In this document: piece by piece, positions 1-6,784 of the stretch
Layout of the letters: each line of letters begins with the position of its first letter
How positions within the stretch are numbered: position 1 is the first letter of the stretch
From: Bordetella parapertussis
Lineage (GTDB): Bacteria > Pseudomonadota > Gammaproteobacteria > Burkholderiales > Burkholderiaceae_B
Length of the DNA stretch: 9,813 bases
Assembly: GCA_945869355.1 (NCBI GenBank)
Contig: CAMBPA010000024.1
Coordinates: 1-9,813, forward strand
Reading direction: 5' to 3'
Program-made: the position numbers and the translations under genes
The notes under the pieces: model-generated
What the model saw: the letters and a program-made list of their open reading frames with translations, nothing else
Databases searched by the model: none
What the model was told of the DNA's origin: nothing

Positions 1-780
1 ATAGCGCAAAAGATTTTCGTCATAGCGCTTCGCTTCGAAGGCTTCATTACCAAAGTATTTGACAGTCTCAAAATTTAGTAAGGAATCGATGGCCTTCTGA
101 TTCGCCCGCGAGTCCATATCATTCATGGTGCGGCGCAGGTGGGTTCGCCACTCCGTCACGATGATTGTGAAAATAATATAGAGAACGAGTGCAGCGAGCG
201 TGATGGACGCAAACCACACGTCGTAATTCAGTGCAAAGTACCCCAAGACCAAGACGAACTCGATTAAGGTCGGAATGATGCTGTAGAGCGAATACGACAC
301 AAGCGATTGAATCGCGCGCGTGCCGCGCTCAATGTCTCGGCTCACGCCTCCTGTCTGACGAGACAAATGAAAGCGCAGTGACAGCGCGTGCAAGTGCTGG
401 AAAACTTCAAGAGCGATTTGCCGAACCGCATGTTGGGTGACCCGAGCAAATAACAGTTCGCGCAGTTCTGCAAACAGAGAGGCCGACAAGCGTAGCAGGC
501 CATAGCCTGCAACAAGCCCAATTGGGACAACAAGTAACGCCCCAGCCACATTGTGGCGCACGTCGAGCGTATCGACGATTTGCTTGAGCATGACTGGGAT
601 GCCCAAATTGGCAAACTTGGCAGCAACCAAGCACCCAATCGCTAATAAAACGCGATATTTGTAAGCAAGCAGATAGGGTAATAGATCACGTATAACGCCC
701 CAATCCCCATGCTGACGCTTGGCCGCAGGTCGATCAGGGTCGTGCACAAACTCGGTAGAACGTCGGGTTGAATGTCTCAT
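1..780 (-). CDS. Atm1/HMT1-type ABC half-exporter, N-terminal part (cut by window edge)
   Basis: The reading frame starts at the ATG at 780 and stays open for exactly 260 codons to the window edge, so only the membrane half is visible. It has a polar N-terminus, then hydrophobic segments at about residues 43-58, 80-97, 168-185 and 190-207, as in the ABC exporter transmembrane domain. Family marks are RQTGGVSRDIERGTRAI (141-157), TEWRTHLRRTMN (209-220) and SLLNFETVKYFGNE (233-246). In the Atm1 family the arginine-rich EWR segment lines the glutathione-binding site; family members export glutathione-linked sulfur compounds or metal conjugates from the cytosol or matrix side. The Walker A, signature and Walker B motifs of the ATPase domain should lie to the left of position 1. 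There is no Shine-Dalgarno sequence before the ATG, but the N-terminal length suits the family. Confident in the family, less so in the substrate. Confidence 0.9.
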   Translation of the reverse strand, partial: MRHSTRRSTEFVHDPDRPAAKRQHGDWGVIRDLLPYLLAYKYRVLLAIGCLVAAKFANLGIPVMLKQIVDTLDVRHNVAGALLVVPIGLVAGYGLLRLSASLFAELRELLFARVTQHAVRQIALEVFQHLHALSLRFHLSRQTGGVSRDIERGTRAIQSLVSYSLYSIIPTLIEFVLVLGYFALNYDVWFASITLAALVLYIIFTIIVTEWRTHLRRTMNDMDSRANQKAIDSLLNFETVKYFGNEAFEAKRYDENLLRY

Positions 781-784
781 GCTT

Positions 785-824
785 GGATTCTATCGCTGAA
801 TCCGTGTCCTCCGCGTTAGAATCC
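785..824. repeat. Three GAATCC half-sites in the divergent gap
   Basis: GGATTC at 785-790 and GAATCC at 798-803 form a perfect 6-base inverted repeat around a 7-base centre. A third GAATCC lies at 819-824, 21 bases (about two helical turns) after the second. The sites are just upstream of the exporter start at 780, within its probable leader. They could be an operator or a small hairpin in the exporter mRNA. Six-base words recur by chance, so this is only suggestive. Confidence 0.35.
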
Positions 825-845
825 CCTCAGCATTTGGTCGCGCCG

Positions 846-874
846 GCTATCCGGTTTATTCGTCTCTTCGTCAA
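846..874 (-). promoter_or_regulatory. Weak candidate promoter for the Atm1-type exporter
   Basis: Read on the minus strand, TTGACG (869-874, 5 of 6 matches to the -35 consensus) is followed after 17 bases by GATAGC (846-851, only 3 of 6 to the -10). A transcript from here would have a leader of about 60 bases carrying the GAATCC inverted repeat. The -10 is poor, so this is a weak call. I see no convincing plus-strand promoter for the serine hydrolase in the same gap. Confidence 0.25.
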
Positions 875-900
875 TTCCCTATCCAAAGACCTCCCTCGCA

Positions 901-2097
901 ATGACTACTGTCTCCAGCTTCCAAGCAGCAAATCTAAAAAAATCCGCAGACACCATTCTGCACACAGCAGTCGCTAACGGAACAATTCCTGGCGTAGCGG
1001 CGGCGGCGACAACCAGCACCGAGGCCTTTTACCAAGGGGGCTTTGGTGTGCGTGCCCAGGGACTTGCAACAGCCATGGATCTCGATACAGTCATGTGGAT
1101 TGCGTCGATGACTAAACCACTTGTTGGTACAGCCGCCATGCAACTCGTCGAGCACGGCAGGTTGAATTTAGATGAACCGGCTGCGCGCGTCGTGCCCGAT
1201 ATTGATCGTATACAAGTGATCGAAAGTTGGGGGGCAGACGGGCAGCCTGTTTTACGCAAGCCAAAACGGCAAATTACATTGCGCCATTTACTTACCCACA
1301 CGGCCGGCTTTACATCGGATATATGGAGCGAAAATTCTTCGCGCTACCTCAACCTGCATCAACTTCCGCGAGCGGGCTCCGGTCAACGTCGTGCCATTGA
1401 TATCCCCCTGTCTTTTGATCCCGGCGAGCGCTGGGAATACGGGATCAACATCGACTGGGTAGGATTGATGGTGTCCTCCGTAACGGGCCTTCGCTTGGGC
1501 GAATACATACAGAAACACATCGCGGCCCCATTGGGCATGAGCAGTACAGGATTTAAGATCACACCAGACATGCGCGCGCGGTTAGCCAAGGTTCACCAGC
1601 GTGACGCTGCAAGCGATACGCTGACTGTGCTGTCTTTTGAAGTCCCTCAAGAAACTGAAATTGATCCCGGTGGTGGTGGCATGTATTCCACGGCCAGCGA
1701 CTATCTGCGCTTTACCCGAATGATTCTGAACCAAGGCAAAGGCAACGGTCATCAGTTACTCAAGCCCGAAACCGTTGCGCTGATGTCCAAGAATGCAATG
1801 GGACCGCTACGTGTCTCTATGCTTCATACCGATAACAAGGCAATGTCGCTCGATGCAGAGTTTTTTCCAGGCTTGGAAAAAACCTGGGGTCTGACCTTTA
1901 TGATCAACGAGCAAACGGCACCAACGGGCCGCTCTGCGGGCAGCCTCGCTTGGGCGGGGCTGCCTAACGCTTACTTCTGGATAGATCCAAGCAAAGGCAT
2001 TGCTGGGGTAATCATGATGCAGATTCTGCCTTTCGTCGATACGCACGCCTTACAACTATTTACCGACTACGAATCTGCAGTCTACCGCTCACTTTGA
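901..2097 (+). CDS. Serine hydrolase, family VIII esterase / class C beta-lactamase fold
   Basis: This 398-residue protein has the penicillin-binding-like active site of family VIII esterases such as EstB. The nucleophile motif SMTK is at residues 69-72 (Ser69, Lys72), the second-motif tyrosine is Tyr180 in WEYGIN, and GSLAWAG (347-353) stands where beta-lactamases have KTG. The stretch GRLNLDEPAARVVP (86-99), LRHLLTHTAGF (127-137) and a glycine run near 257-260 are also typical of the family. No signal peptide is visible, so it is probably cytosolic, which fits an esterase better than a periplasmic beta-lactamase. The ATG at 901 has no clear ribosome binding site; the next in-frame ATG (Met59) would remove conserved sequence just before the nucleophile. 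It converges with the crotonase gene and overlaps it by 9 bases. Likely an ester or lactone hydrolase, possibly acting after the nearby Baeyer-Villiger monooxygenase; the true substrate is unknown. Confidence 0.9.
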   Translation: MTTVSSFQAANLKKSADTILHTAVANGTIPGVAAAATTSTEAFYQGGFGVRAQGLATAMDLDTVMWIASMTKPLVGTAAMQLVEHGRLNLDEPAARVVPDIDRIQVIESWGADGQPVLRKPKRQITLRHLLTHTAGFTSDIWSENSSRYLNLHQLPRAGSGQRRAIDIPLSFDPGERWEYGINIDWVGLMVSSVTGLRLGEYIQKHIAAPLGMSSTGFKITPDMRARLAKVHQRDAASDTLTVLSFEVPQETEIDPGGGGMYSTASDYLRFTRMILNQGKGNGHQLLKPETVALMSKNAMGPLRVSMLHTDNKAMSLDAEFFPGLEKTWGLTFMINEQTAPTGRSAGSLAWAGLPNAYFWIDPSKGIAGVIMMQILPFVDTHALQLFTDYESAVYRSL

Positions 2098-2895
2098 GCG
2101 ATACCATGTTGGCGATCGCTTCTCAATAAACGAAGCAGTACCTTCGGCAGACTCTGGCAGCTGTCGAAGCGCAGAGTGTTCTGTAATCAACGCATCGAAC
2201 AAGCTGTCGTCAATGAGAGAACCAGCGACTGCAAGCGTGCGCATCTTTGTTGCCGACACAGCGCCAGGCGCATTCATCAACAAACCATCCACAATACGAG
2301 CGCCGGTCGCCTCAAGGTCCTCAAGCTTACATACCTCGTGCACAAACCCCATGCGCAAAGCAGTCTCAGGACCAAAGCGCTCGCAGGTCAACGCGTACCG
2401 TCGTACGTTACGTACACCCATCGCTTGACACAACTGAGGCAGAATAATTCCAGCGATCAGCCCCCATCGCGCCTCGGTAATCGCAAAGATAGCGTTATCT
2501 GCTGCAACGACGATGTCACAGACAGAGGCGATTCCCGTGCCGCCACCAAAACAGCCTCCCTGAATCAGCGCGATCGTTGGCACAGGCACGACATCCAAGC
2601 GCCGCACAGCTTCGGCAGTCAGACGAGATACCCGCTCATTCTCTGCTGGGGATTTGACTCCAACACCAGAGATCCACTCAAGATCTGCACCCGCCTGAAA
2701 ATGACGACCATTGCCCTGAATCACCACCGCACGTGCCTCAGGGCTAGGGCCAAGCATATCGAGGGCCTCGTGCAGTCCACTGATGAGATCCTCGTTGTAG
2801 GCATTGTTCACTTTCGGGCGGTTTAGTGTGACGGTGACCACGCCGCGCGAATCAACATCGCAAAGTACCGTGCCTTTTCCTAATTCTTTTGACAT
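2089..2895 (-). CDS. Enoyl-CoA hydratase/isomerase (crotonase) family protein, LiuC/AtuE-like
   Basis: A 268-residue protein of normal crotonase length. It has VTVTLNRPKVNNAYN (20-34) at the CoA-binding N-terminus, the oxyanion-hole segment FQAGADLEWI (66-75), and GGCFGGGTGIASVCDIV (113-129), followed by FAITEARWGLIAG (137-149). In classical enoyl-CoA hydratase two glutamates activate water. Here the first is Gly121, while the second aligns with Glu141. From memory of the family, this pattern is seen in methylglutaconyl-CoA or isohexenylglutaconyl-CoA hydratase-like proteins (LiuC, AtuE), so it probably acts on a branched or unusual acyl-CoA rather than in ordinary beta-oxidation. The start at 2895 is supported by AAAAGGAG eight bases upstream. 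It is transcribed away from the RidA-like gene and runs tail to tail into the serine hydrolase. Family is secure; substrate is not. Confidence 0.9.
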   Translation of the reverse strand: MSKELGKGTVLCDVDSRGVVTVTLNRPKVNNAYNEDLISGLHEALDMLGPSPEARAVVIQGNGRHFQAGADLEWISGVGVKSPAENERVSRLTAEAVRRLDVVPVPTIALIQGGCFGGGTGIASVCDIVVAADNAIFAITEARWGLIAGIILPQLCQAMGVRNVRRYALTCERFGPETALRMGFVHEVCKLEDLEATGARIVDGLLMNAPGAVSATKMRTLAVAGSLIDDSLFDALITEHSALRQLPESAEGTASFIEKRSPTWYRSK

Positions 2896-2903
2896 GAATC
2901 AAA

Positions 2904-2911
2904 CTCCTTTT
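2904..2911 (-). promoter_or_regulatory. Strong ribosome binding site of the crotonase gene
   Basis: AAAAGGAG on the minus strand ends eight bases before the ATG at 2895. It is the best Shine-Dalgarno match in the window and fixes this start; most other genes here have weak sites or none. Confidence 0.8.
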
Positions 2912-2958
2912 GTCCGTTTCCATTGCCTGAGGGTTTGGACCAAAGCATACTCCGGGAT

Positions 2959-2986
2959 GTTAAAGTGAATAAAAAAATAGAGACAA
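2959..2986 (-). promoter_or_regulatory. Candidate promoter for the crotonase gene in the divergent gap
   Basis: On the minus strand TTGTCT (2981-2986, 4 of 6) is followed after 16 bases by TTTAAC (2959-2964, 4 of 6), in an A/T-rich stretch. The leader would be about 55 bases. On the plus strand TTGGAC (2935-2940) with a poor -10 (TGTTAA, 2958-2963) could serve the RidA-like gene. Both are weak, but the 113-base gap must hold both promoters if each gene is transcribed on its own. Confidence 0.25.
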
Positions 2987-3008
2987 CCCCTTCAAGAGAA
3001 CATGCACC

Positions 3009-3476
3009 ATGACACCTGAAGAACGCTTAGTCGAGCTCGGGATTCAACTGCCGACGCCGTCCGCACCAATCGCCAACTTTCTGCCTTGGCGCAGGGTCGG
3101 GCAACTCCTGTACCTCTCCGGTCAAGGTCCAAGAGACGCTAACGGAAAAATCAGCGTCGGAAGACTAGGTCGTGATTGCTCAGTCGAGCGCGCCTACGCC
3201 GACGCGCGCTCAGTCGGACTGCAGCTCCTTGCAACGATTCGCGTGGCCGCGGGCTCGCTCAACCATGTAGAGGCCGTGGTCAAACTGCTTGGGATGGTCA
3301 ATGCCGAACCAGATTTTGGTGAACATCCGAAAGTCATCAATGGTTGCTCCGACGTCCTTGTCGAAGTGCTAGGAGAGCGCGGCAAACATGCGCGCTCTGC
3401 CGTAGGCATGGGATCACTCCCCAACGGCATGACCGTAGAGGTCGAAGCAATTATCCAGATCGCAGAGGGGCATTAA
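3009..3476 (+). CDS. RidA/YjgF/YER057c/UK114-family protein
   Basis: A 155-residue small protein with the RidA fold signature. YLSGQGPRD (35-43) is the first-strand motif and HARSAVGMGSLPNGMTVEVEAI (from residue 127) is the C-terminal motif. Arg129 corresponds to the arginine that binds the substrate carboxylate in RidA enamine/imine deaminases, and Glu146 to the conserved glutamate of the VEVEA segment. It is longer than the roughly 130 residues of classical RidA and resembles the subfamily with a long N-terminus and a WRRVGQLLYLSGQ entry. Members of that subfamily mostly have no proven activity. The ATG at 3009 has a poor AAGAGAA site eight bases upstream; the ATG at 3002 is out of frame and stops at once. 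The gene lies 105 bases before the monooxygenase on the same strand and may be co-transcribed with it. No membrane segment or signal is seen. Confidence 0.88.
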   Translation: MTPEERLVELGIQLPTPSAPIANFLPWRRVGQLLYLSGQGPRDANGKISVGRLGRDCSVERAYADARSVGLQLLATIRVAAGSLNHVEAVVKLLGMVNAEPDFGEHPKVINGCSDVLVEVLGERGKHARSAVGMGSLPNGMTVEVEAIIQIAEGH

Positions 3477-3581
3477 GCAAACCGTCTGCGGCAACGTAAG
3501 GGCTGCGCCGCTTAAGGTACTATTTACCTCATCCAAACGTGTTTATTCCGTTAATCGACATACAGAAAAGACTAGCTCTCC

Positions 3582-5183
3582 ATGGAAAAATTAGACGCCA
3601 TCATCATCGGGTCCGGATTTTCGGGCATATATCAACTCTACAGCCTGCGCGACAAGCTGGGCCTCAAGGCTAAAGTGCTCGACGCCGCAAGCGGTGTGGG
3701 TGGCACCTGGTTCTGGAATCGCTACCCCGGTGCGCGTTGCGACTCAGAAAGCCATACTTACATGTACTACTTCTCAAAAGATTTAGTTAATGAATGGGAG
3801 TGGTCTGAGCGTTACCCACAACAGCCAGAAATTTTGCGTTATCTGAACTTTGTTGTCGACAAACTTAAGTTGCGTTCGGACATTGAATTAAATACGCGCA
3901 TGTCTCAGGCGCATTTTGATGCAGCCACTAATTGCTGGATTGTCAAAACCGAATGTGGCAAAGAATACAACGCTAAGTATCTGATTACGGCCGTGGGGTG
4001 CCTGTCTTCGGCCAACCTTCCAAAAATCGAAGGCCTCGCTGACTTTAAAGGTGAGTGGTATCACACGGGTCAGTGGCCGCATGAGGGTGTAGATTTCACT
4101 GGTAAGCGAGTCGCCCTGATCGGTACTGGCTCCACGGGTATTCAAGCCACACCTGTCATTGCGTCAACAGCCAAGCATCTGACCGTATTTCAACGCACAC
4201 CCAACTACAGTCTCCCCGCTCGTAATGCGCCGCTGACCTCCGACTTTAAAAAGTATGCCAAGCAGCACGCGGCTGATATTTATAAAATCATGACTACCAA
4301 TACGAATGGCCATGGTTTTTATATCGAAGACGTCTCTGCGCTCGATGTGCCCGAAACAGAGCGACTCAAGGCCTTTGAAGAAAAATGGAAGACGGGTGGC
4401 TTTCAATTTCGTGCCCTCTACCGCGATATTCTGACGAGTGCCGCAGCAAACGAAACAGCCGCAGAGTTCCTGCGCGGAAAAATTAAAGAGATTGTTAAGG
4501 ATCCATCGGTTGCCGAAGATCTCGCTGATATTGATCATCCCTTCGCAGCGAAACGTCCGCCAATTGATTCAGGCTATTTCGAAACGTTTAACCGCGATAA
4601 CGTCACCTTAGTGAATATTCGCAAGACACCGCTCGAGCGCATTACGGCTCAAGGCGTCAAAACATCGACCCAGGAAGTTCAGGCAGACGTCATTGTTTTT
4701 GCGACAGGCTTTGACGCGATGACGGGTTCGCTGCTCAAACTCAACATTACTGGCCGCGATAACCGCAAACTCAAAGAATACTGGCATGCTGGACCACGCA
4801 CCTATCTTGGCCTGCAAGTCCCAGGGTTTCCAAATATGTTCACCATTACGGGCCCTGGAAGCCCCTCTGTGCTTTGCAATATGCCACCTGCGATTGAGCA
4901 GCACGTTGAGTGGATTACGAACTGCATCAAGCACATGGAAAACAAACACCTCGCCGTGATTGAAACGACCGAGCAATCCGGTGACTCGTGGCAAGAAGAG
5001 GTGGATCGGGCAGCCAACGCGACGCTACTGCCCACGGTCAAGCACTCTTGGTATCTGGGTGCAAACGTCCCCGGCAAACCGCGCGTCTTTATGCCCTATG
5101 CAGGCGGGCTCGCTCACTACCGAAAAATTTGTGACGATGTTGCCCAAAACAACTTCAAGGGCTTTGAGTTCACGCCTGCCTAA
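3582..5183 (+). CDS. Type I Baeyer-Villiger monooxygenase (FAD/NADPH)
   Basis: A 533-residue flavoprotein of normal length for cyclohexanone or phenylacetone monooxygenase relatives. The FAD-binding motif GSGFSG is at 10-15, followed by GGTWFWNRYPGARCD (40-54). The Baeyer-Villiger fingerprint FxGxxxHxxxWP is met exactly by FKGEWYHTGQWP (155-166). The NADPH-binding GTGSTG is at 181-186. AKRPPIDSGYFETFNRDNV begins at residue 323, and Arg325 aligns with the catalytic arginine that stabilises the peroxyflavin. ATGFD (374-378) and the C-terminal SWYLGANVPGKP (489-500) are also conserved. The family converts ketones to esters or lactones using NADPH and oxygen in the cytosol. No clear Shine-Dalgarno precedes the ATG at 3582, but the dinucleotide motif near the N-terminus makes this start the only sensible one. 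It is followed after 191 bases by the unrecognised 457-residue gene on the same strand. The substrate cannot be read from sequence. Confidence 0.95.
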   Translation: MEKLDAIIIGSGFSGIYQLYSLRDKLGLKAKVLDAASGVGGTWFWNRYPGARCDSESHTYMYYFSKDLVNEWEWSERYPQQPEILRYLNFVVDKLKLRSDIELNTRMSQAHFDAATNCWIVKTECGKEYNAKYLITAVGCLSSANLPKIEGLADFKGEWYHTGQWPHEGVDFTGKRVALIGTGSTGIQATPVIASTAKHLTVFQRTPNYSLPARNAPLTSDFKKYAKQHAADIYKIMTTNTNGHGFYIEDVSALDVPETERLKAFEEKWKTGGFQFRALYRDILTSAAANETAAEFLRGKIKEIVKDPSVAEDLADIDHPFAAKRPPIDSGYFETFNRDNVTLVNIRKTPLERITAQGVKTSTQEVQADVIVFATGFDAMTGSLLKLNITGRDNRKLKEYWHAGPRTYLGLQVPGFPNMFTITGPGSPSVLCNMPPAIEQHVEWITNCIKHMENKHLAVIETTEQSGDSWQEEVDRAANATLLPTVKHSWYLGANVPGKPRVFMPYAGGLAHYRKICDDVAQNNFKGFEFTPA

Positions 5184-5203
5184 ATAGCCTTAACCGAGCC
5201 AGC

Positions 5204-5235
5204 GCTTAGTCAGTGTCCTTCGTGTCTGGCTGAGC
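5204..5235 (+). other. 10-base-pair hairpin downstream of the monooxygenase gene
   Basis: GCTTAGTCAG (5204-5213) can pair with CTGGCTGAGC (5226-5235) over all ten positions, two of them G-U pairs, around a 12-base loop. It starts 20 bases after the monooxygenase stop. No T-run follows, so it is not a typical intrinsic terminator; it could protect the 3' end of the monooxygenase mRNA or slow transcription ahead of the next gene. Confidence 0.4.
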
Positions 5236-5292
5236 TGCTGTTGACGCTGCGCTGCGATGACCCCCGTACTAATTATTTCTTTGGCTCCGAGC

Positions 5293-5321
5293 TTGGTCAA
5301 GGCGCTCAGTAATGCGATAAT
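5293..5321 (+). promoter_or_regulatory. Candidate extended -10 promoter for the 457-residue protein gene
   Basis: GATAAT (5316-5321, 5 of 6) is preceded by TG and one base (5313-5314), an extended -10 element. TTGGTC (5293-5298, 3 of 6) sits 17 bases upstream. The leader to the ATG at 5375 would be about 47 bases. A second candidate -10, TATAAA at 5351-5356, lies so close to the start codon that it would give a leader of about 12 bases. The gap of 191 bases suggests this gene has its own promoter. Confidence 0.4.
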
Positions 5322-5374
5322 CCGCGCTGGAATAAATATCTTTACTCACCTATAAAATTTTAGGCTTTTCGTTC

Positions 5375-6748
5375 ATGACACAACATTTGGATTTGCTAAA
5401 AATCGCCCAAGAAGAACAAAGCGGCGATCTTTTCAAGATGCTTGACGGTATCTACAAGCGCTCATCGGCCAAGCCCACTGGATGTCCCGATGCGATCATC
5501 TGGGAAGGCGGCAATACCCATGGTGGCGTCAAGCCCGTGGCGCACGCCTTCACCGACATGTTCGCGCTGAACGGTACGCTGATGGCACTCGACGTGCTCG
5601 GCCTGCCCTTCCTGGGCGTCCCGATGATGGCGCAGTTCCGCCATGACTCCAAGCTGGAATCGCTTGAATGGTTCGGCAAGCTCGATTACACCGCTCTGAA
5701 GTGGTCAACCGCTGGCGACTTTATGGTCAATGAAGGCGGCAAAAAGGTCGTTGTGAACGGAAAATCGGCAAACGCTCCCCTACGCACTGCCGCAGGCGTG
5801 TATTGCAACGTGCGTCCTTACGGCGGCATCACCAGCATTCGTTTTATGCCTGGCCTGCCCTACTCGCAAGACAAAAAGAAATTCAAAGTTGATCCCGCAA
5901 CGGGCGTGATCCACTCTGAAATGAACACCCCGGGCGTTCGCATGGCCTACGCTGCGCGTCTGTTTCTGAAGATGGTTCACGAGACTGGCCAAATCGGCCG
6001 CGTCGCAACCAAACCGACTCAGGCACAAGAAGACGCCATCAACGCCGGCATCATGCGTTGGTTGCTCCAAGGTACAAAGTTCAAGCTTAAGCGTCAATAC
6101 ACTGTGGACGCCTACGAAGAACACCGCGCCAACGTTGATGCAATCGTGGCTCAACTGCCCAAAGACTTCAAAGCAGGAATGGAGAACTGGGGTGGCGACG
6201 TCTACGAGCACATTTCTGACACGAACTTCGGTCTGCTCTTGCATGACATGATTCGTCAACGCCCTTGCATCGTATACGCAACGGACCTCGACGGCGATCG
6301 TCTGACTGACTTGATGGCGGATGCACCCGATGTACTGCGTGACTGGGGGCAGATTGTTTTGGATAAGGTTGGCGCAAAAGTCGACATGAAGAAACTCTGG
6401 ACAGAAATGGGTTACACCATGACCAACGGCAAAGACATGACCAGTGTCATGTACCGCGTCCACGGCGCACCAATTTATGAGCAAACACTCGGCTCTGCCG
6501 ATGCAATGCTTCTACGTTTGCTAGACGGCGACGAAACGGTTGGTGGAGAAAAGCAGCCTTACGACCCACGCATCCATTTTGTTCTGATCAACGAAGCCTA
6601 CAAAGCTGCAAACCCAGGTAACAAGCAATTGGCTGACTGGCTTGATGCACAACTTGCAACCTTCGATAAGATTTATGCGGACGAACGCCCACGCTACATC
6701 GATGGCTACAAGAAACTCAAAGCTGCGATCCGTCCTTGGGGCGCCTAA
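5375..6748 (+). CDS. Unrecognised 457-residue soluble protein
   Basis: I do not recognise the family. The protein has no signal peptide and no convincing membrane segment, and looks cytosolic. It has a GGNTHGGVKP stretch (45-54), a hydrophobic NGTLMALDVLGLPFLGVPMM region (66-85), a Trp-rich middle (NWGGDVYEHISDTNFG, 271-286), an acidic DLDGDRLTD motif (304-312) and a lysine/tyrosine-rich C-terminus. I see no Rossmann GxGxxG, Walker A or catalytic triad pattern. Arginine is mostly CGT or CGC and leucine mostly CTG or CTC, and the first third is rich in GGC and CTG. Together with a private promoter candidate and the strong terminator behind it, this suggests a well-expressed gene. No Shine-Dalgarno precedes the ATG at 5375; the next in-frame ATG is Met22, also without one. 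It follows the monooxygenase on the same strand, so a role in the same metabolism is possible but not shown. The reading frame is clearly real: it is long, and its antisense frames read as low-quality protein. Confidence 0.85.
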   Translation: MTQHLDLLKIAQEEQSGDLFKMLDGIYKRSSAKPTGCPDAIIWEGGNTHGGVKPVAHAFTDMFALNGTLMALDVLGLPFLGVPMMAQFRHDSKLESLEWFGKLDYTALKWSTAGDFMVNEGGKKVVVNGKSANAPLRTAAGVYCNVRPYGGITSIRFMPGLPYSQDKKKFKVDPATGVIHSEMNTPGVRMAYAARLFLKMVHETGQIGRVATKPTQAQEDAINAGIMRWLLQGTKFKLKRQYTVDAYEEHRANVDAIVAQLPKDFKAGMENWGGDVYEHISDTNFGLLLHDMIRQRPCIVYATDLDGDRLTDLMADAPDVLRDWGQIVLDKVGAKVDMKKLWTEMGYTMTNGKDMTSVMYRVHGAPIYEQTLGSADAMLLRLLDGDETVGGEKQPYDPRIHFVLINEAYKAANPGNKQLADWLDAQLATFDKIYADERPRYIDGYKKLKAAIRPWGA

Positions 6749-6757
6749 GGCAGAGCA

Positions 6758-6783
6758 ATAGAGTGGGCGACTGCTGACTCTAT
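6758..6783. repeat. Inverted repeat before the terminator
   Basis: ATAGAGT (6758-6764) and ACTCTAT (6777-6783) are a perfect 7-base inverted repeat around a 12-base centre. It abuts the A-tract of the following terminator, giving two hairpins in tandem. It lacks a T-run of its own on either strand. Confidence 0.5.
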
Positions 6784-6784
6784 A

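Noticed and set aside
768..977. 69-codon plus-strand open frame across the divergent gap and the start of the serine hydrolase
   Set aside because: It overlaps the exporter start and runs out of frame into the hydrolase; no ribosome binding site and no protein-like pattern.
901..2097. Serine hydrolase as an antibiotic-resistance class C beta-lactamase
   Set aside because: No signal peptide, the KTG motif is replaced by WAG, and the tyrosine motif is YGIN; the pattern fits family VIII esterases.
2176..2826. 216-codon plus-strand open frame opposite the crotonase gene
   Set aside because: The crotonase frame has full family motifs; the antisense product is Arg/His/Ser-rich with no recognisable feature.
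3488..3511. Hairpin GCGGC/GCCGC after the RidA-like gene as a terminator
   Set aside because: Only five pairs around a 14-base loop and no T-run, so termination is unlikely.
5780..6484. 234-codon open frame on the minus strand inside the unrecognised 457-residue gene
   Set aside because: Its translation is rich in His, Cys and Val with no domain pattern, as expected for the antisense of a biased coding frame; no ribosome binding site.
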